The translations under genes and the position numbers were made by a program. A model generated the notes under the pieces. The model was not told the origin of the DNA, searched no databases, and saw only the letters and a list, made by a program, of their open reading frames with translations. Below are positions 22,668-34,124 of a stretch of DNA of 64,000 bases, piece by piece (position 1 is the first letter of the stretch; every line of letters begins with the position of its first letter). This DNA comes from Plenodomus lindquistii (lineage: Eukaryota > Ascomycota > Dothideomycetes > Pleosporales > Leptosphaeriaceae), in the NCBI GenBank assembly GCA_025504975.1, contig JANUWI010000004.1, positions 372,001 through 436,000 of the forward strand. The letters are read 5' to 3'.

Positions 22668-24212
22668 ATGCCGTCCACGCTCAAGTTGCTAAGTGCCAGC
22701 CTCGTCGCAGCGTCCACCGGGGCTCTAGCGCAGCAATTACCTGCTACTGCTCAAATCATTGACCAGAAGGCGTTCAATGTATTGGAGTTTGTGCCGCCGC
22801 CCGTAGAGGCCAATGAATCGACTGTGTGTTCTCCAATCACTTTGCAACGATTTTCCCAAAATGTCCTGACTAACCGTCTGCGCGATTTAGATATTTCTTT
22901 GGCCAGGCGTGACGCAAGATTCGCTCACAGCTAAACCGTTCCATGTCTACGACGATGAATTCTTCGATGTGATCGGCTTAGATCCCTCCTTGACTCTCAT
23001 CGCAACATCAGAATCAGATCCAATATTCCATGAAGCGGTCGTTTGGTAATCGAAACCGAGCACGTCGAACGTAGCACGAACACGAACTTACATTAGACAG
23101 GCATCCGGCTCGAGACGAGGTCTTCTTTGTGCAGAACGCTGGTGCGCCAGCTGCCGGGACTGGATTGAATAAGTCGTCCATCATTCAGAAGATCTCGCTT
23201 GCACAGGCAGAGGCCGTCCGCAATGGCAGCCTTCCAGCTGTGACTGTCACGGTGGTGAATACAACGAATCCGCAGGTCATCAACCCCAACGGTTAGTTCG
23301 AATATTGGTGGGACCATTAATGATATTCCTGAGGCTGACCTTGCTCAGGTGGAACGAATTACAAGGGACAGATCATCTTTGCAGGGGAAGGCCAAGGCTC
23401 TCAGATCACATCCGCGTTGTACTTGTTCAACCCTGAGCCCCCTTACAACACGACGAGTATGTGTTATAGCCTTGAGGACATGTAGGATAATAAAACTAAC
23501 CAACGAAGCCCTGTTGAACAACTACTTTGGCCGGCAATTCAATTCGCTGAACGACTTGGTTGTACATCCGAAGAATGGCGATGTATACTTTACAGATACA
23601 CTTTACGGCTACCTTCAGGATTTTCGCCCTGTACCTGGACTGCGCAACCAAGTGTACCGTCTGAATGTGGAAACCGGCGCAGTTACGGTCGTTGCTGATG
23701 GCTTTGCTCTTCCCAACGGTAAGTTGTAATCACGCTACCGCCAGGACCAGAGCTGAACAATGTGCAGGCATTACCATTACTCCCGACGGTTATCGTGCGT
23801 ACGTGACCGACACTGGTGCTGTTCTTGGCTATTATGGTCGCAACCTTTCAGCGCCTGCTTCTGTGTATTCCTTCGACGTCAAGCATGACGGCACGTGGGA
23901 GAATCGCAAGACGTTTGCCTACACTGCGGCTTTTGTTCCAGACGGTGAGTCCAGACGCCCACTGTCGCCCCAAGAGGACCACGCTGAACCACTGCACCAC
24001 TAGGAGTTCACACTGATTCGAAGGGCCGAGTTTACGCTGGCTGTGGTGATGGCGTCCAAGTATGGAATCCATCTGGCAAGCTGATTGGTAAGATCTATAC
24101 GGGAACGACCGCAGCCAACTTCCAGTTTGCTGGAAAAGGTCGCATGGTGATTACTGGGCAAACGAAACTGTTCTACGCAACGCTTGCTGCCGAGGGTGCA
24201 CCACTCACCTGA
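22668..24212 (+). CDS. secreted SMP-30/gluconolactonase-like protein
   Basis: Six-bladed beta-propeller of the SMP-30/gluconolactonase/LRE family, which hydrolyses lactones in a metal-dependent way; the substrate is unknown. Seven exons: 22668-22823, 22891-23045, 23101-23291, 23349-23456, 23509-23718, 23768-23944 and 24004-24212, giving 401 residues. The first 21 residues (MPSTLKLLSASLVAASTGALA) look like a signal peptide. Propeller-type motifs include WHPARDEVFFVQNAG, FNSLNDLVVHPKNGDVYFTD, GFALPNGITITPDG and GVHTDSKGRVYAGCGDG. The Asn/Asp of these motifs are the likely metal ligands. All introns are 48-67 nt, GT-AG. The gene is fragmented across all three frames, so only the spliced product shows the family. 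Confidence 0.93.
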
Positions 24213-24376
24213 TGTTAAAACGATCGGGATAACGTATTTAGAATCGAGGCTAAAGGCGATGTGATGATCAAATCAGACGATTCCTCCCTGCGGTTCCCAG
24301 CCAGTCGCCATGCTTTTGACAGAAAACTCTGCGATGGCTGCATTTGTTGCGGAGCAAAGGCTGTTTGTTAAAGTGA

Positions 24377-24409
24377 GCATCGAATGTGCATCGAATGTGC
24401 ATCGAATAT
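24377..24409. repeat. three tandem copies of an 11-bp unit
   Basis: GCATCGAATGT occurs at 24377-24387 and 24388-24398, and with one change at 24399-24409. Confidence 0.9.
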
Positions 24410-24793
24410 CACCACAAAATACGGCACAGTTCTTGACCGAGGGTGGTGGGGAAGTGAGACTCGTGTCGGCTGGACAATGGTGTCGGTGTGTGCAGGTTGT
24501 TGATCTCGAGATGCAAAAGGGATCATGGTGGTCTTGGCATTCGTCATGGCGCAGCACCTCTCAGATCCGCAGCCGCGATAAACTGGCGCGGGCCGATTGC
24601 AGCGAGCAAACCCCCCCATCACAGTGGCATTGCTTGAGGTTGGGGTCACGTTGGTGTGCACGCGCTTGACCGCCGCGACTACTATCGCACGCAGACCCCA
24701 GGCCTGAGGCTCCACACCGAGTCACCTGCTTGTTGTGGCCATGGAACGATACGACGAGGAGGGTTGAGCTGCCTGCGAAGGACGCGAAGGGCA

Positions 24794-24827
24794 TGGGATG
24801 GGATGGGATGGGAGGGGATGGAATGGA
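24794..24827 (+). repeat. GGGAT tandem tract
   Basis: Four or more GGGAT/GGGAG units in a row, with G-quadruplex potential, lie about 165 bp before the MFS start codon. Confidence 0.8.
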
Positions 24828-24991
24828 CCCTTGAGGCTAGTCATCGACATGATGGTGCGTGGGTGCGTCCAACGACACTGCTCACGCCAGCATGGGAAGA
24901 GTTATATATTCTCCTCGTGCACACTCGTCTGCTCCGCCCGCCCTTCCTGCTCCTCCACACGCCCTTGGCTCGAGTGTGTTGATAGCCCGCC

Positions 24992-27237
24992 ATGGTCACC
25001 CTCACACCCTGGCGGAAGGCACCATCCACACCGCGCGACCCTGCCGCTCCTGCCTCTCCAGCCGCAGAAGAGAAAGAGCGACCGGGTCGGAAGTGGAATC
25101 TGGGCATCCTCAGCGACCCCGAGACTGACGAAGTCCCTGGTACGATGTCAATCATCATGTGCAGCCCGCGGCGGTGAATGTCAGTCAACTAACACGCTGC
25201 CCCAGGCTCCGTCATCCTGCTCTCACGCGCACATGACCACAACGAACCCCTCGGGCTGCAGCACGCGCGTGCACGCACTTCGGCCTCGTCGCTGCCCACC
25301 GGCCCAGGCTCGTCGTCACGAAGCGCCTCTCGGGGCTCACGACACTCGTCTCGCTCCCGGCGCCCCGAGAAGAAGCGCACCAAGGATGGCCGCTTCATCC
25401 TGGACCCGCAGCCCGAGGACTCGGCCAACGACCCTCTGAATTGGAAGCAAATCCGCCGCGACCTGGCCCTCCTTTCGCTCGGCTTCTACTGCATGATTGG
25501 AGGCGGCATGACGCCAATCCTGGCCGCAGGCTTCAACAACGTTGCCCGCACATACGATGTGTCGGTGCCCAAGGTCGCGCTGACAACGGGCTTGTACATG
25601 CTGGGGTTGGGTCTCGGAAGCGTCGTTGCATCGCCAACAGCCATCGTCTGGGGCAAGCGACCCGTCTACCTGGCAGCCATTGTCCTCTTCACTGCCTCGT
25701 CCGTCTGGTGTGCCTTCTCACCCAACTATGCCTCGCTAGTCATAGCACGCATCGTCCAAGGCTTTGCCGTTTCGCCCGTCGAATGCCTTCCCAGCGCCAC
25801 CATTGCCGAGATCTTCTTTCTCCACGAGAGGGCCTACCGCCTCGGCATCTATACGCTTCTGCTGCTCGGCGGCAAGAACTTGATTCCCCTCGTCAGTGCT
25901 GTAATTGTACAGTCCATGGGATGGCGATGGGTCTTTAAGATTACAGCCATCATTGTGGGCTTCTGCTTCTTCCTCATCTTCTTCTTCGTACCCGAGACCT
26001 TTTGGGACAGGACTCCCCATCCGCACAAGAAACACAAGCACCACAAGGCGAAGAAATCTGTTGAGCACCTCCACGCCCATCCCATTGAGCCCGCAAATGT
26101 AGCCGACGCGTCAGAAGATGCCCCTAAGCGCACCAAGGCCCATGTTGGCTTTGCTGCTGATGTTGATATCCGCGAGCAACATGGCAGCACAATTGAGACC
26201 ACTCCCATTGCAGAGCTGGCAAACCCGTTCCCCGCCACGACAATCGACGTTGCACAGAATGGCTCAGCGGCTCAGTCCTTCGTCGCAGATCCGGAGAAGC
26301 AGGATCCTCACTCTCATAGTCCAGGCCTCACAACACCCACAGCCGTCTCAGAGGCCGACGCAGACCACGTCTCCGAATCCTTCTCCATCCAGTACACAGA
26401 CCACTACCGCGATGCGCCGGCTAAGACGTACCGGCAGTCCCTGCGGCCCTGGAACGGGCGCCTCGTAAAGGACAAATGGTTTCGCGTCATGATCCGCCCT
26501 TTCATCCTCTTCGCCTACCCCGCCGTCCTCTGGTCATCCATGGTCTACGCCTTGGCCGTAGGCTGGCTGATTGTGCTCTCAGAGTCCGTAGCGCACATCT
26601 ATCAAGACACCTCGTACAACTTCACGTCACTCCAAGTCGGCCTTGTCTACATCAGCCCGTTCATTGGCGGCGTCATTGGCACCGCCGTCGCAGGCAAGGT
26701 CTCTGATCTCGTGGTTCGCTTCATGGCGCGCAAAAACGACGGTGTCTACGAGCCCGAGTTCCGACTGATCATGGTGGTACCCATCACAATCAGTACAGTC
26801 ATCGGTCTTATGGGATTCGGCTGGAGTGCAGAGGAAAAGAACAACTGGATTGTGCCAACCGTATTCTTCGGCGTGATTAGTTTCGGATGTTCATTGGCCA
26901 GTACAACGGCAATCACCTTCGTGGTAGACAGTTACCGGGCGTATGCGGGCGAAGCGCTAGTAACGCTAAATTTCTGCAAGAGTGAGTCTAGTCTGCATGT
27001 TCTCTTTTTTTTCTATTACAGTGAGCCTCAACTAACATGCATGCATCAGATGTCTTGCACGGCTTCATCTTCTCGCTCTTCTTCCCGCATTGGCTTGAAT
27101 CGAGCGGATCGAAGAGTACGTTCCTCGCTATTGGTGGCATCCAGCTGGGCTGCATGCTTCTCTCCATTCCCATGTATATCTACGGGAAGAGGGCGCGCAT
27201 GTGGACTGTACGGAAGAATCTAATGGAGAAGTTTTGA
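24992..27237 (+). CDS. MFS transporter (DHA1/HOL1-like drug:H+ antiporter)
   Basis: Plasma- or organelle-membrane proton-coupled exporter; the substrate is unknown. Three exons, 24992-25139, 25206-26981 and 27050-27237, give 703 residues. A cytosolic N-terminus of about 130 residues is rich in Ser/Arg, followed by DPLNWKQIRRDLALL, the usual entry to fungal DHA1 carriers. Twelve helices follow. Motif C-like and half-1 signatures include RIVQGFAVSPVECLPSATIAE and VPETFWDR. The central loop between helices 6 and 7 is unusually long, about 160 residues (roughly 315-474), and starts with a His/Lys-rich stretch (HPHKKHKHHKAKK). Introns are 66 and 68 nt. Position suggests export of a product made by the neighbouring enzymes; that is inference. 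Confidence 0.93.
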
Positions 27238-28411
27238 CACCGTGCATAGATGGAGTAGATGAATAGACGGGGGTTTTCTGTAGTTAGTGAGAGCTAGACT
27301 ATAGAATCTACGACCGCGTTGCATGGCTCTTATCTTCATCGTTGCGTCAATGATTCGGCTCTCTAGGTCTTTTCACCACTCTACCCTGTCTATTTCGCTA
27401 TCAACCCGTCTCCACTGCTCATCCCCCTTTCCTCCTTTGAAACTTTCAAAATGCTTCACGTCTAGTTTACGTAGCTCATCTCCATCCTCATACTCATCCC
27501 CTGCCCTATGAGTATCGCCATCAAACATCTCTGCCCCATCCCCCGCCCCCACCTGTCTCCACTTCACATACGCACACACACACACAAGCCCCAGCATACC
27601 CACACCCCCAAACCCCAAACCATCGCGTCAACTCAATTCCAAGCACAAGCCCACCATCCATCATCCATCATCCACCTCAGCAAACCACCCTCTTATCTCC
27701 AGCATCATCCGACCGCGCCGCCTGAAAGTACACCTCACACAAGAACAGCACAGTAAACAGTGTACAAAAAAAAACGGAGGGAAATTTTTGAATAAATGAA
27801 TAATGGCCCGGACTAACGCACGGTCATTATTGCGTGCGTGCGTGCGTGCGTTTGTGGGAAATTGTACAGTACAGTATAGTACAGTATAGCATGGATTGCA
27901 TCTGCATTGCTCGCTCGTGGGTATGTTTTTATTTATTTACTCAGAGGGGAGGGGGGGGGGGGGCAAGTAGTGTGTACAATTTCACTTTGACATTCACTTA
28001 GGAGACGGGCCGCTTGGACTTGTCGAGTAAGAGTATCGTTACAATGGCTGAAAGCAACACGCAAAGTCCACAGGGCTCTGTACGCTGGAAGGCTGCTTAC
28101 AAATGCTGTGTGTTCTTGCTATAATCTGATGGTTCAATGTGCTTTGATTTGATTCCAGCCATGAATTATCAATTGTAACGCCGTGAATTGCCAGATTTGC
28201 CAACCACCACCGGTTTCCTTGTCACAGACATCCTCGCAGTCGAGGCGGCAGCGGGTATTGGTGCAGCTGAGATCTGGAAAGTGTGGCGTGATCGCGCTAG
28301 AAGTCGTGTTGTCGTGGAGGATGTAGAGAGCGGTATCGCATGCCATGATAGCTAGGCAGCGATGAATCAATTCGCGAATCACATCGAGGCCTACATTCCT
28401 CAAACACATGC
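27238..28411. other. convergent intergenic region, about 1.2 kb, simple repeats
   Basis: Between the 3' ends of the MFS gene and the tRNA-guanine transglycosylase gene. Contains TGCG repeats at 27831-27851, a TACAGTA-type repeat near 27863-27891 and a run of about 13 G at 27951-27963. No gene supported. Confidence 0.6.
27831..27963. repeat. simple-repeat cluster (TGCG)n, TACAGTA, G13
   Basis: Five TGCG units, then short TACAGTATAG repeats, then a homopolymer of about 13 G, all within 135 bp between two convergent genes. Confidence 0.8.
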
Positions 28412-29952
28412 TCACCCCTGCATCAGATCCACGCCGACACCCTTGAGAGCCCCAACAGCCCATGAGGGATATTTCCCTTTGTCCCCCTTGTATAAAGTGT
28501 CGAAGAAGCGCTTACAAAACGCTGGGTAGCGATCTTCCAAAATGGCTTCCCTGATCAGTCGCATCAAGTTCAATTGGTAATGCACATTGTGCATCGTCAG
28601 CAAATGCGCACCAGCTGTTTCCTTGGCAGTAACGTGGTATATGTATGCGCGGGTGATGCCTAAACCACCTTCAGAGGTGGGGCAACAGCAGGTGCATTGG
28701 CAGCCGGGTTCAATGGGAGAGAAGTCTTCGGAGAAGATTGCGTTGCGAAGATTTAGCATGCCTCTTGCCGTTATGGCGTTGCCGAAGCGCTGATGGTCGT
28801 TAGGATGATGGGGGACGGTGAGAGTGGTGGAGAGACTACTTACTGCTGTCCTCGTGGGCCATACGCAATCAAACATGTCTGCGCCAAGGGCGACGGAGAC
28901 GACAAGATCTTCGGGGTAGCCCTGAGGAAGTCAGCGTGGGCCTGAAAGCTGAGAGACTGCGTCTACGTACCACGCCCATGACATAACGCGGCTTCTTCTC
29001 TGGGAGGAGACTGGTACACGTTTTGACGACTTCGCAGTACGATGCCTTCTCTTCGCCGCCTGAGAGCCCGCCAATGGCAATGCCGGGTGTGTCTCGAGCC
29101 ACCATTTGGGCAGTACACTCTTTGCGCATTTCCAGATCCAGGCCGCCTTGGATGATGCAAAACAGGTTCTGCCGCTCCGGGTACTGATGAGCCTGTATGC
29201 AGCGGTCGAGCCAGCGGACAGAGCGCTCCATGGCTTCCTTCATACGCGCGTGGTCGGGCGAGGTGGTCGCAATGACATCGTCGAGTTGCATGATGATGTC
29301 GGAGCCGATCGAGTTCTGCAGCGATATCGAGTGTTCGGGTGTGAGCAGCATGGGCGAGCCGTCGTGGGGGCTGAGGAAGCGGACGCCTTCCTCTGTGACT
29401 TTGGCAAGCTTCAGCAGCGAGACCATTTGGAAGCTGGACGTCAAGTCAAGTCAGCAGGGGAAGAGACGACGACGGGGGCAGGGCCACCCACCCACCGCTA
29501 TCTACGACAGTCAGCTCCTTGGTCCCTGCCGCTTGTCGCAATTATGGAGGCACCTGTGAGAATGTTGTGTGGCCATGACTGCAGCTTGTGCGCACCGCCG
29601 ACTGCGTCAAGCGTAGCCTGGCCTGGCTTGAGGCCTCTTTCCATGGTCAGCCCGGGCATGCTGAAGACGATACAATGTGGCCATACAAGTGGTATGTGTT
29701 GTTGAGACATAGGCGACAGCCCTGGTCCGCCAGCTGCTCGGGGGTGAGGCCCTTGAGCGACGCCTGCGTAGCAACGGGCATGAAGATGGGGAGGGGCACC
29801 GCGCCGTGGGGTAGATGCAGCGTCGCCGCGCGTGCTTTGGTGACCTGTGCCATGAGCCGTGTCGCTGTCGCAATCGACTACCCGGGCCGACATACCGAGC
29901 ATTTGCCCAGTAACTCAAAGCTGAGGGCGGACGGCATGGGGACGGGCGCCAT
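28412..29952 (-). CDS. TGT1: queuine tRNA-ribosyltransferase catalytic subunit
   Basis: Exchanges guanine-34 for queuine in tRNAs with a GUN anticodon; in eukaryotes this is the catalytic partner of a QTRT1/QTRT2 dimer. Seven coding exons: 29952-29896, 29844-29687, 29636-29554, 29501-29492, 29433-28971, 28921-28844 and 28789-28412, giving 408 residues, the usual length. Seen: [24 protein letters not shown] with the substrate-binding Asp, [37 protein letters not shown] with the nucleophilic Asp, and the zinc site CQCTCCCP with a downstream His in TMHN. Exon 4 is only 10 nt and supplies DSGG together with split flanking codons. All six introns are 49-58 nt with GT-AG ends. Confidence 0.95.
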
Positions 29953-30514
29953 GTCGGGTTGTTGTTGCGCAGTCGTCGTGTTGCATATGCCACACTCGCG
30001 TCTGCCACGGAAAATCATGCAGGGATCCATTCACTCCACTTAACTTATGCAATATCTGCTAGCGTCGTCGCGTAGGGCTGAAGCCCAGCCACCGTCACCG
30101 CCACTCCGATCGGCCTTTGTTTCCTACACATTAGCAGCAGCCATTCAAGTCAATTTTGAATGGTTTATAATTAGGCAGCTATGTGTCCATCCAACTCGAA
30201 TGCAACCGCAGCATGGTGTTGTTGCTCGCTATGTCTTTCGTTGTGCCAAATGCAACCAAAACAAACCACGTATCTAATGCAAGACGCCAGGCACCGCGCC
30301 CCTTTTGATTCACTACGCCGTCGTCGGTATGCAAGTCCTTTCAAATCCTTCACTGAAACGCCATGGAAAAATGCAGTGGAACAGGAAATGTCTATATAGG
30401 TTGTGTGCGCCGTCACCTGAGTAAGATACGCACACTACAACGGAGCCATGTCCTTCTGGGGGTGTACTGGACCAAGTACGTCAGAAGGAGGAGCTCCAGC
30501 GTAGCGTGCAAATC
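29953..30514. other. intergenic upstream of TGT1
   Basis: Between the transglycosylase start and the stop of the next minus-strand gene. No gene recognised. Confidence 0.6.
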
Positions 30515-31881
30515 TTAGTCGACATCCATACGCTCGTCCGTGTCGGCATCGCCTTGCTCGTCGCCCTCACTGGTCGAGTCGCGAATGCGCTTGCTGCCTT
30601 CCAAGTCAGGAGTTGGAGCAGGACCGTAGATGCTCTGAACGGCGGGAGCCGGGATGTTTATGCCGGTATTGACACCGTCGGAGCGAACTTGAGGAGGTGC
30701 GACGTAGCCCATGACAGGCTGGCCGTACATGTGGTGGGTGGGTGTAGCTGGGGTGGACGACTTGCGGGGCAGCTTGCGACCACGAAGACCTTGAGCACGA
30801 GGAGCGGGGAAGCAAGCGTTCTTGACACGGGTCTGGAACTCTGTAGCGAAGTTATCGTACGGCTTCTTCTCCTCGGTCGTCTTCCAACCCATCTTGTTTT
30901 TCATGCATTCAGCCTTTCGGTGGCTGATGGTGGAGCCCTCAATGCGGATCCCGTTGTTCTGAAAACGCTTGCAGCAGTCGGAACGTGACAGAATGAGAAG
31001 AACGACCAGGAGACTAACGTTGTCATTGTCGAGAAGATGAGGAGCAAAGTCGCAGACGTTGCAAGCGAACTGGCGCATTTCCTCGAGCTCGCGAGTGTCG
31101 GTGCAGTTAATGAAGCGCTCGGCCATGGAGAACGGGCGGACCATGTCACGGCATATGTGGTTCTGGAGCACGTTTGCGACAGAACTGACGGAGACTGGGT
31201 AGATGTTGTCACGGTCAATCTTGTTGGTAGCAGTTGAAGAAACGGTGCCAGCAATGTAGATGATCTCAATGTCGTCGTACGGTCCCCGGGCAATCTTGAT
31301 ATCCTTCTCTTTCTTGCCATCCTTTATACCCTCCTTGATGGCTTCCTTGGCTTTGAGAGCGGCCTCGCGCGCAGCCTTGACAGCGTCACGTGGGGTTCGG
31401 AGGCCATGTTCAGCCGCTCGAGCAACAGAGTCCTTGTGCATCTCAAATTTGCTAAGCTTACGCTCGACGTCAGGAGCACGAATCCAGTCCTCAGACCAAG
31501 GCTCCTCAGCTAGAACCTTGTAGAAGACCTTGGTGAGGGCGCGCAACTTGGTATCGTGATCAGACAGCAGGCGGTTGCCAAAGAAGATTTCATCGGTTTC
31601 AGAGAAGGCAGATTCAATGAAGGTCTTGCGGTCACGCTGAGTCAATTGGCCACGAGCAGGATCATTCTTCCAGTCTTCGATGATTTTCATGAACTTGTTG
31701 TGAAAGATGTCGTCAAATTGGGTTGCGCTTGAAGCTATGCAATTGTTAGATTTTGTATATCATAGTAGTATTGCGCCCGGACCATACACTTCTGCTTTTG
31801 TGGTGGTGAGTGAGGCGTGGAGGGCGAGTTGGAGACATTGTGGTCAGCCGCTGCGCTCTCGACGATCGGGGCAGGTGACAT
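30515..31881 (-). CDS. unrecognised 437-residue protein
   Basis: I do not recognise this protein. Two exons, 31881-31788 and 31734-30515, join across a 53-nt GT-AG intron (donor GTATGG) in frame, giving 437 residues. The N-terminus is Ser/Pro-rich. A charged helical stretch at about 130-165 (KAAREAALKAKEAIKEGIKDG) is followed by a compact region at about 170-330 with several Cys (FACNVCDFAPHLL, SRSDCCKRFQNNG). The C-terminus is basic and proline-rich (PRAQGLRGRKLPRKSS) and ends in an acidic tail with KRIRD, a possible nuclear signal. The coding frame is long and clean and the splice sites are good, so it is a real gene. No catalytic motif is visible. Confidence 0.82.
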
Positions 31882-34124
31882 GGTGACCCGAGCGCGATAG
31901 TACACACCCTTGTATACCAATGCGGACCCCTTTCGTGCTCCAAAAAGCTGCAAGATGTATATAAGAGTTGTAGAAGTTGATGAAAGCTGATGAGGCGGGG
32001 TGTGGGGGGGAGTGCCAACTGGAGAGCGTGGGGTGGTTGGGGGAGTAAGAGCTTCGGAGATGTCGTGAGAAAACCACGAAGGCATTCACCTCTCGCGTAA
32101 CACTAGCGCGAGCAGTGCTGAGTCACGTGACACGCTAAGCTGGGAATGTGATATGGAGCAACTCACAGATTCCCAACACTGAGATTAGCACTTAGATTAG
32201 CGCTGGATTCTTCAATTTACTGTGGCTACAATGCTTCGGCACGTCTCTGCCTAGCTCATGAGCAACCACGCACATGCGCTCTGCGTCGAGCTGCAGTCTA
32301 GCTAGGCTATTGCGTTGACAAGGTCTTGCTTCTAGTTGCAAAACATGCCCGGGGCTCTATAGATTACGGTTTAAACATCCTTGCCACCTACACTACATCG
32401 CTCTAAGTATTGCATTGCATTTCCTTTTCCCCACACCGCCTAATTCCGTTGTCGCTGATCTTGTTAGCTTCTATACCTATGCGACCAAGTTTAATAAGAC
32501 AGCCTTGCAGAAGCCCTGTGTTGATCTTATAGTGGACTGGCGTCAAATTCATCCATAAATTGCATTCACATACATTCGCCTCTATGCTTTATCCTGAACA
32601 GTGGGCTTTGGGGTCAATATAAACAGAAGCTTACTCGTTTAGATATCTTATGGTTCAAGGATTTGCAATGATCTTCCTGAACTTGCTAACCCGGTTCTAG
32701 AAAGCGACTAAGGTAATGAAGTCGGCATTATTCCCTCGCTTTCGACTTCCAATATGTATATAGTGCTAATGAAACTAGTCAAAGTATCAATTGTACTTGA
32801 TTAGCACTCGTGCGAGGCTAGGCTGGCAAATGGGTAGGGGTAGGGTTAGGGTAGGGCTGCCTAAAAGGGTAGCGACTAGGCTATTTTAGAGCTAGCCTGA
32901 ACGTATCAAGCCTAGCAGCTACCCATTTAGGCAGCCCTACCCCAACCCCACCCCTACCCATTTGCCAGCCTATGCGAGGCGTTGGGGTCGTGTCGTGCTG
33001 CGCATAGGCAACGCGATGATACTCGCTTGCCTCTAGGCAGACACTTACGCTTAAACATGATGCTAATGTCAAGGTATCAGCGTGCTATACCTAGAGAGAT
33101 GTTTACAAGCTATCTAAAGCCCATATGACTGCATGGTGTAAATATGCACTGTTAGTATGGGCTAAATAGATTCTATAATTTGTGTAATAGTAGTTCAAGC
33201 GGCCAGTGTGTCATAGGTGAATTTGTGTTAGATTTCTAAGTGTATTTTAGTATTTTAGCTCGAGTCCTATAATCAGATCTAGGCTTCTTATTGCTTGGAT
33301 TATGTTATAAATGGTGTGTCCGTTAGAATTATTAGCCAAATGACCCTTTGGTTTTGGCTCTTTAAGACAGATTTCACAAGATCAAGTCCCTGCGGTGTCC
33401 TACCCCTTGCTGTGACGGTGTGCTCAGTGAGCGCAAAACCCAGGGTATCTTTCATGACACCAAAACTCCATGACCACCGTGACAAACGAAACGATCCCGC
33501 TTCACCGCGAGCCTATTTGCCCCTGCAAGGCAACTTCATGCGCATCCGTTCATCTCCCACGATGGCATGGCCAACGCAGAATCCATAGAACATGCTAAAT
33601 GCCGGCAGATGAGCATGAGAAATTGCAGATGAAGGGTCACGCGGCGTCATGAACGGGTAGGGGCGGTGGGGGGAATTTGAGTGGAGAACAAGTTGAGAAG
33701 AGGAAGAACGGATGGTGCCTGATCATGGAGATTGTGAAGTGCTCATAATACTTTATCACGTGTCGGGAGGTTCGTCGTGCGCATGTTGTAGGCATCTGGG
33801 GCCGCCGTGGGGCAGAAGTATCCGGCAGATCATTAGTTGAGATATAGCACGAATTGGGCGCCAGGACATCGTGATAGGTAGGCACAACGGTCGCCAATGC
33901 CTCCCGTTCCTTCTCTTGCGTGATCTCGGGACACCATGATGGCTACAGCTCGTCGCCGTAGCCTTAGTGAATGATCATAGGCGAGACGGCACGTGACAGA
34001 AAAGTATGGAACCACCTGGGCACGATCTGACCTGATAAACACCAGGCCTCTCAAATCCACAACAACATACCTAGGTACGCCCGCACCCATAGATTTGCGC
34101 GCCTCTCACCACTCCACCTATACC
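31882..34124. other. AT-rich gene-poor island, about 2.2 kb
   Basis: By eye this stretch is clearly richer in A+T than its flanks, above all 32200-33350, and rich in stop codons in all frames. Its one clear structure is the foldback element at 32821-32970. A TATA-like TATATAAGAG near 31960 probably belongs to the promoter of the 437-residue protein gene. The island may be a decayed, possibly RIP-mutated, transposon remnant, but I cannot name the family. Confidence 0.55.
32821..32970. mobile_element. 150-bp foldback (MITE-like) element with TA flanks
   Basis: Inverted arms at 32821-32873 and 32918-32970 (53 bp each) match at 50 positions when one is reverse-complemented; the middle is about 44 bp and is itself partly palindromic. 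The arms start GGCTGGCAAATGGGTAGGGG. A TA dinucleotide borders each side (32819-32820 and 32971-32972), as expected for a TA target-site duplication of Tc1/mariner-type elements. The heptamer TGCGAGG also occurs just outside both ends. The element has no coding capacity. The arms contain GGGTTAGGG, like a fungal telomere unit, but only once. Confidence 0.75.

Larger units (their letters stand above)
24213..24991. other. intergenic with two short repeats
   Basis: No supported gene. Holds three 11-bp tandem units at 24377-24409 and a GGGAT tract at 24794-24827, listed separately, and the upstream region of the MFS gene. Confidence 0.6.

Noticed and set aside
11283..27237. Complete secondary-metabolite cluster with backbone enzyme
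   Set aside because: No PKS, NRPS, terpene synthase or DMATS domain could be read anywhere in the window, so only a backbone-less grouping is proposed.
32821..32970. Interstitial telomere or chromosome-fusion scar suggested by GGGTTAGGG
   Set aside because: Only one canonical unit occurs and it lies inside an inverted repeat; the foldback-element reading explains it better.
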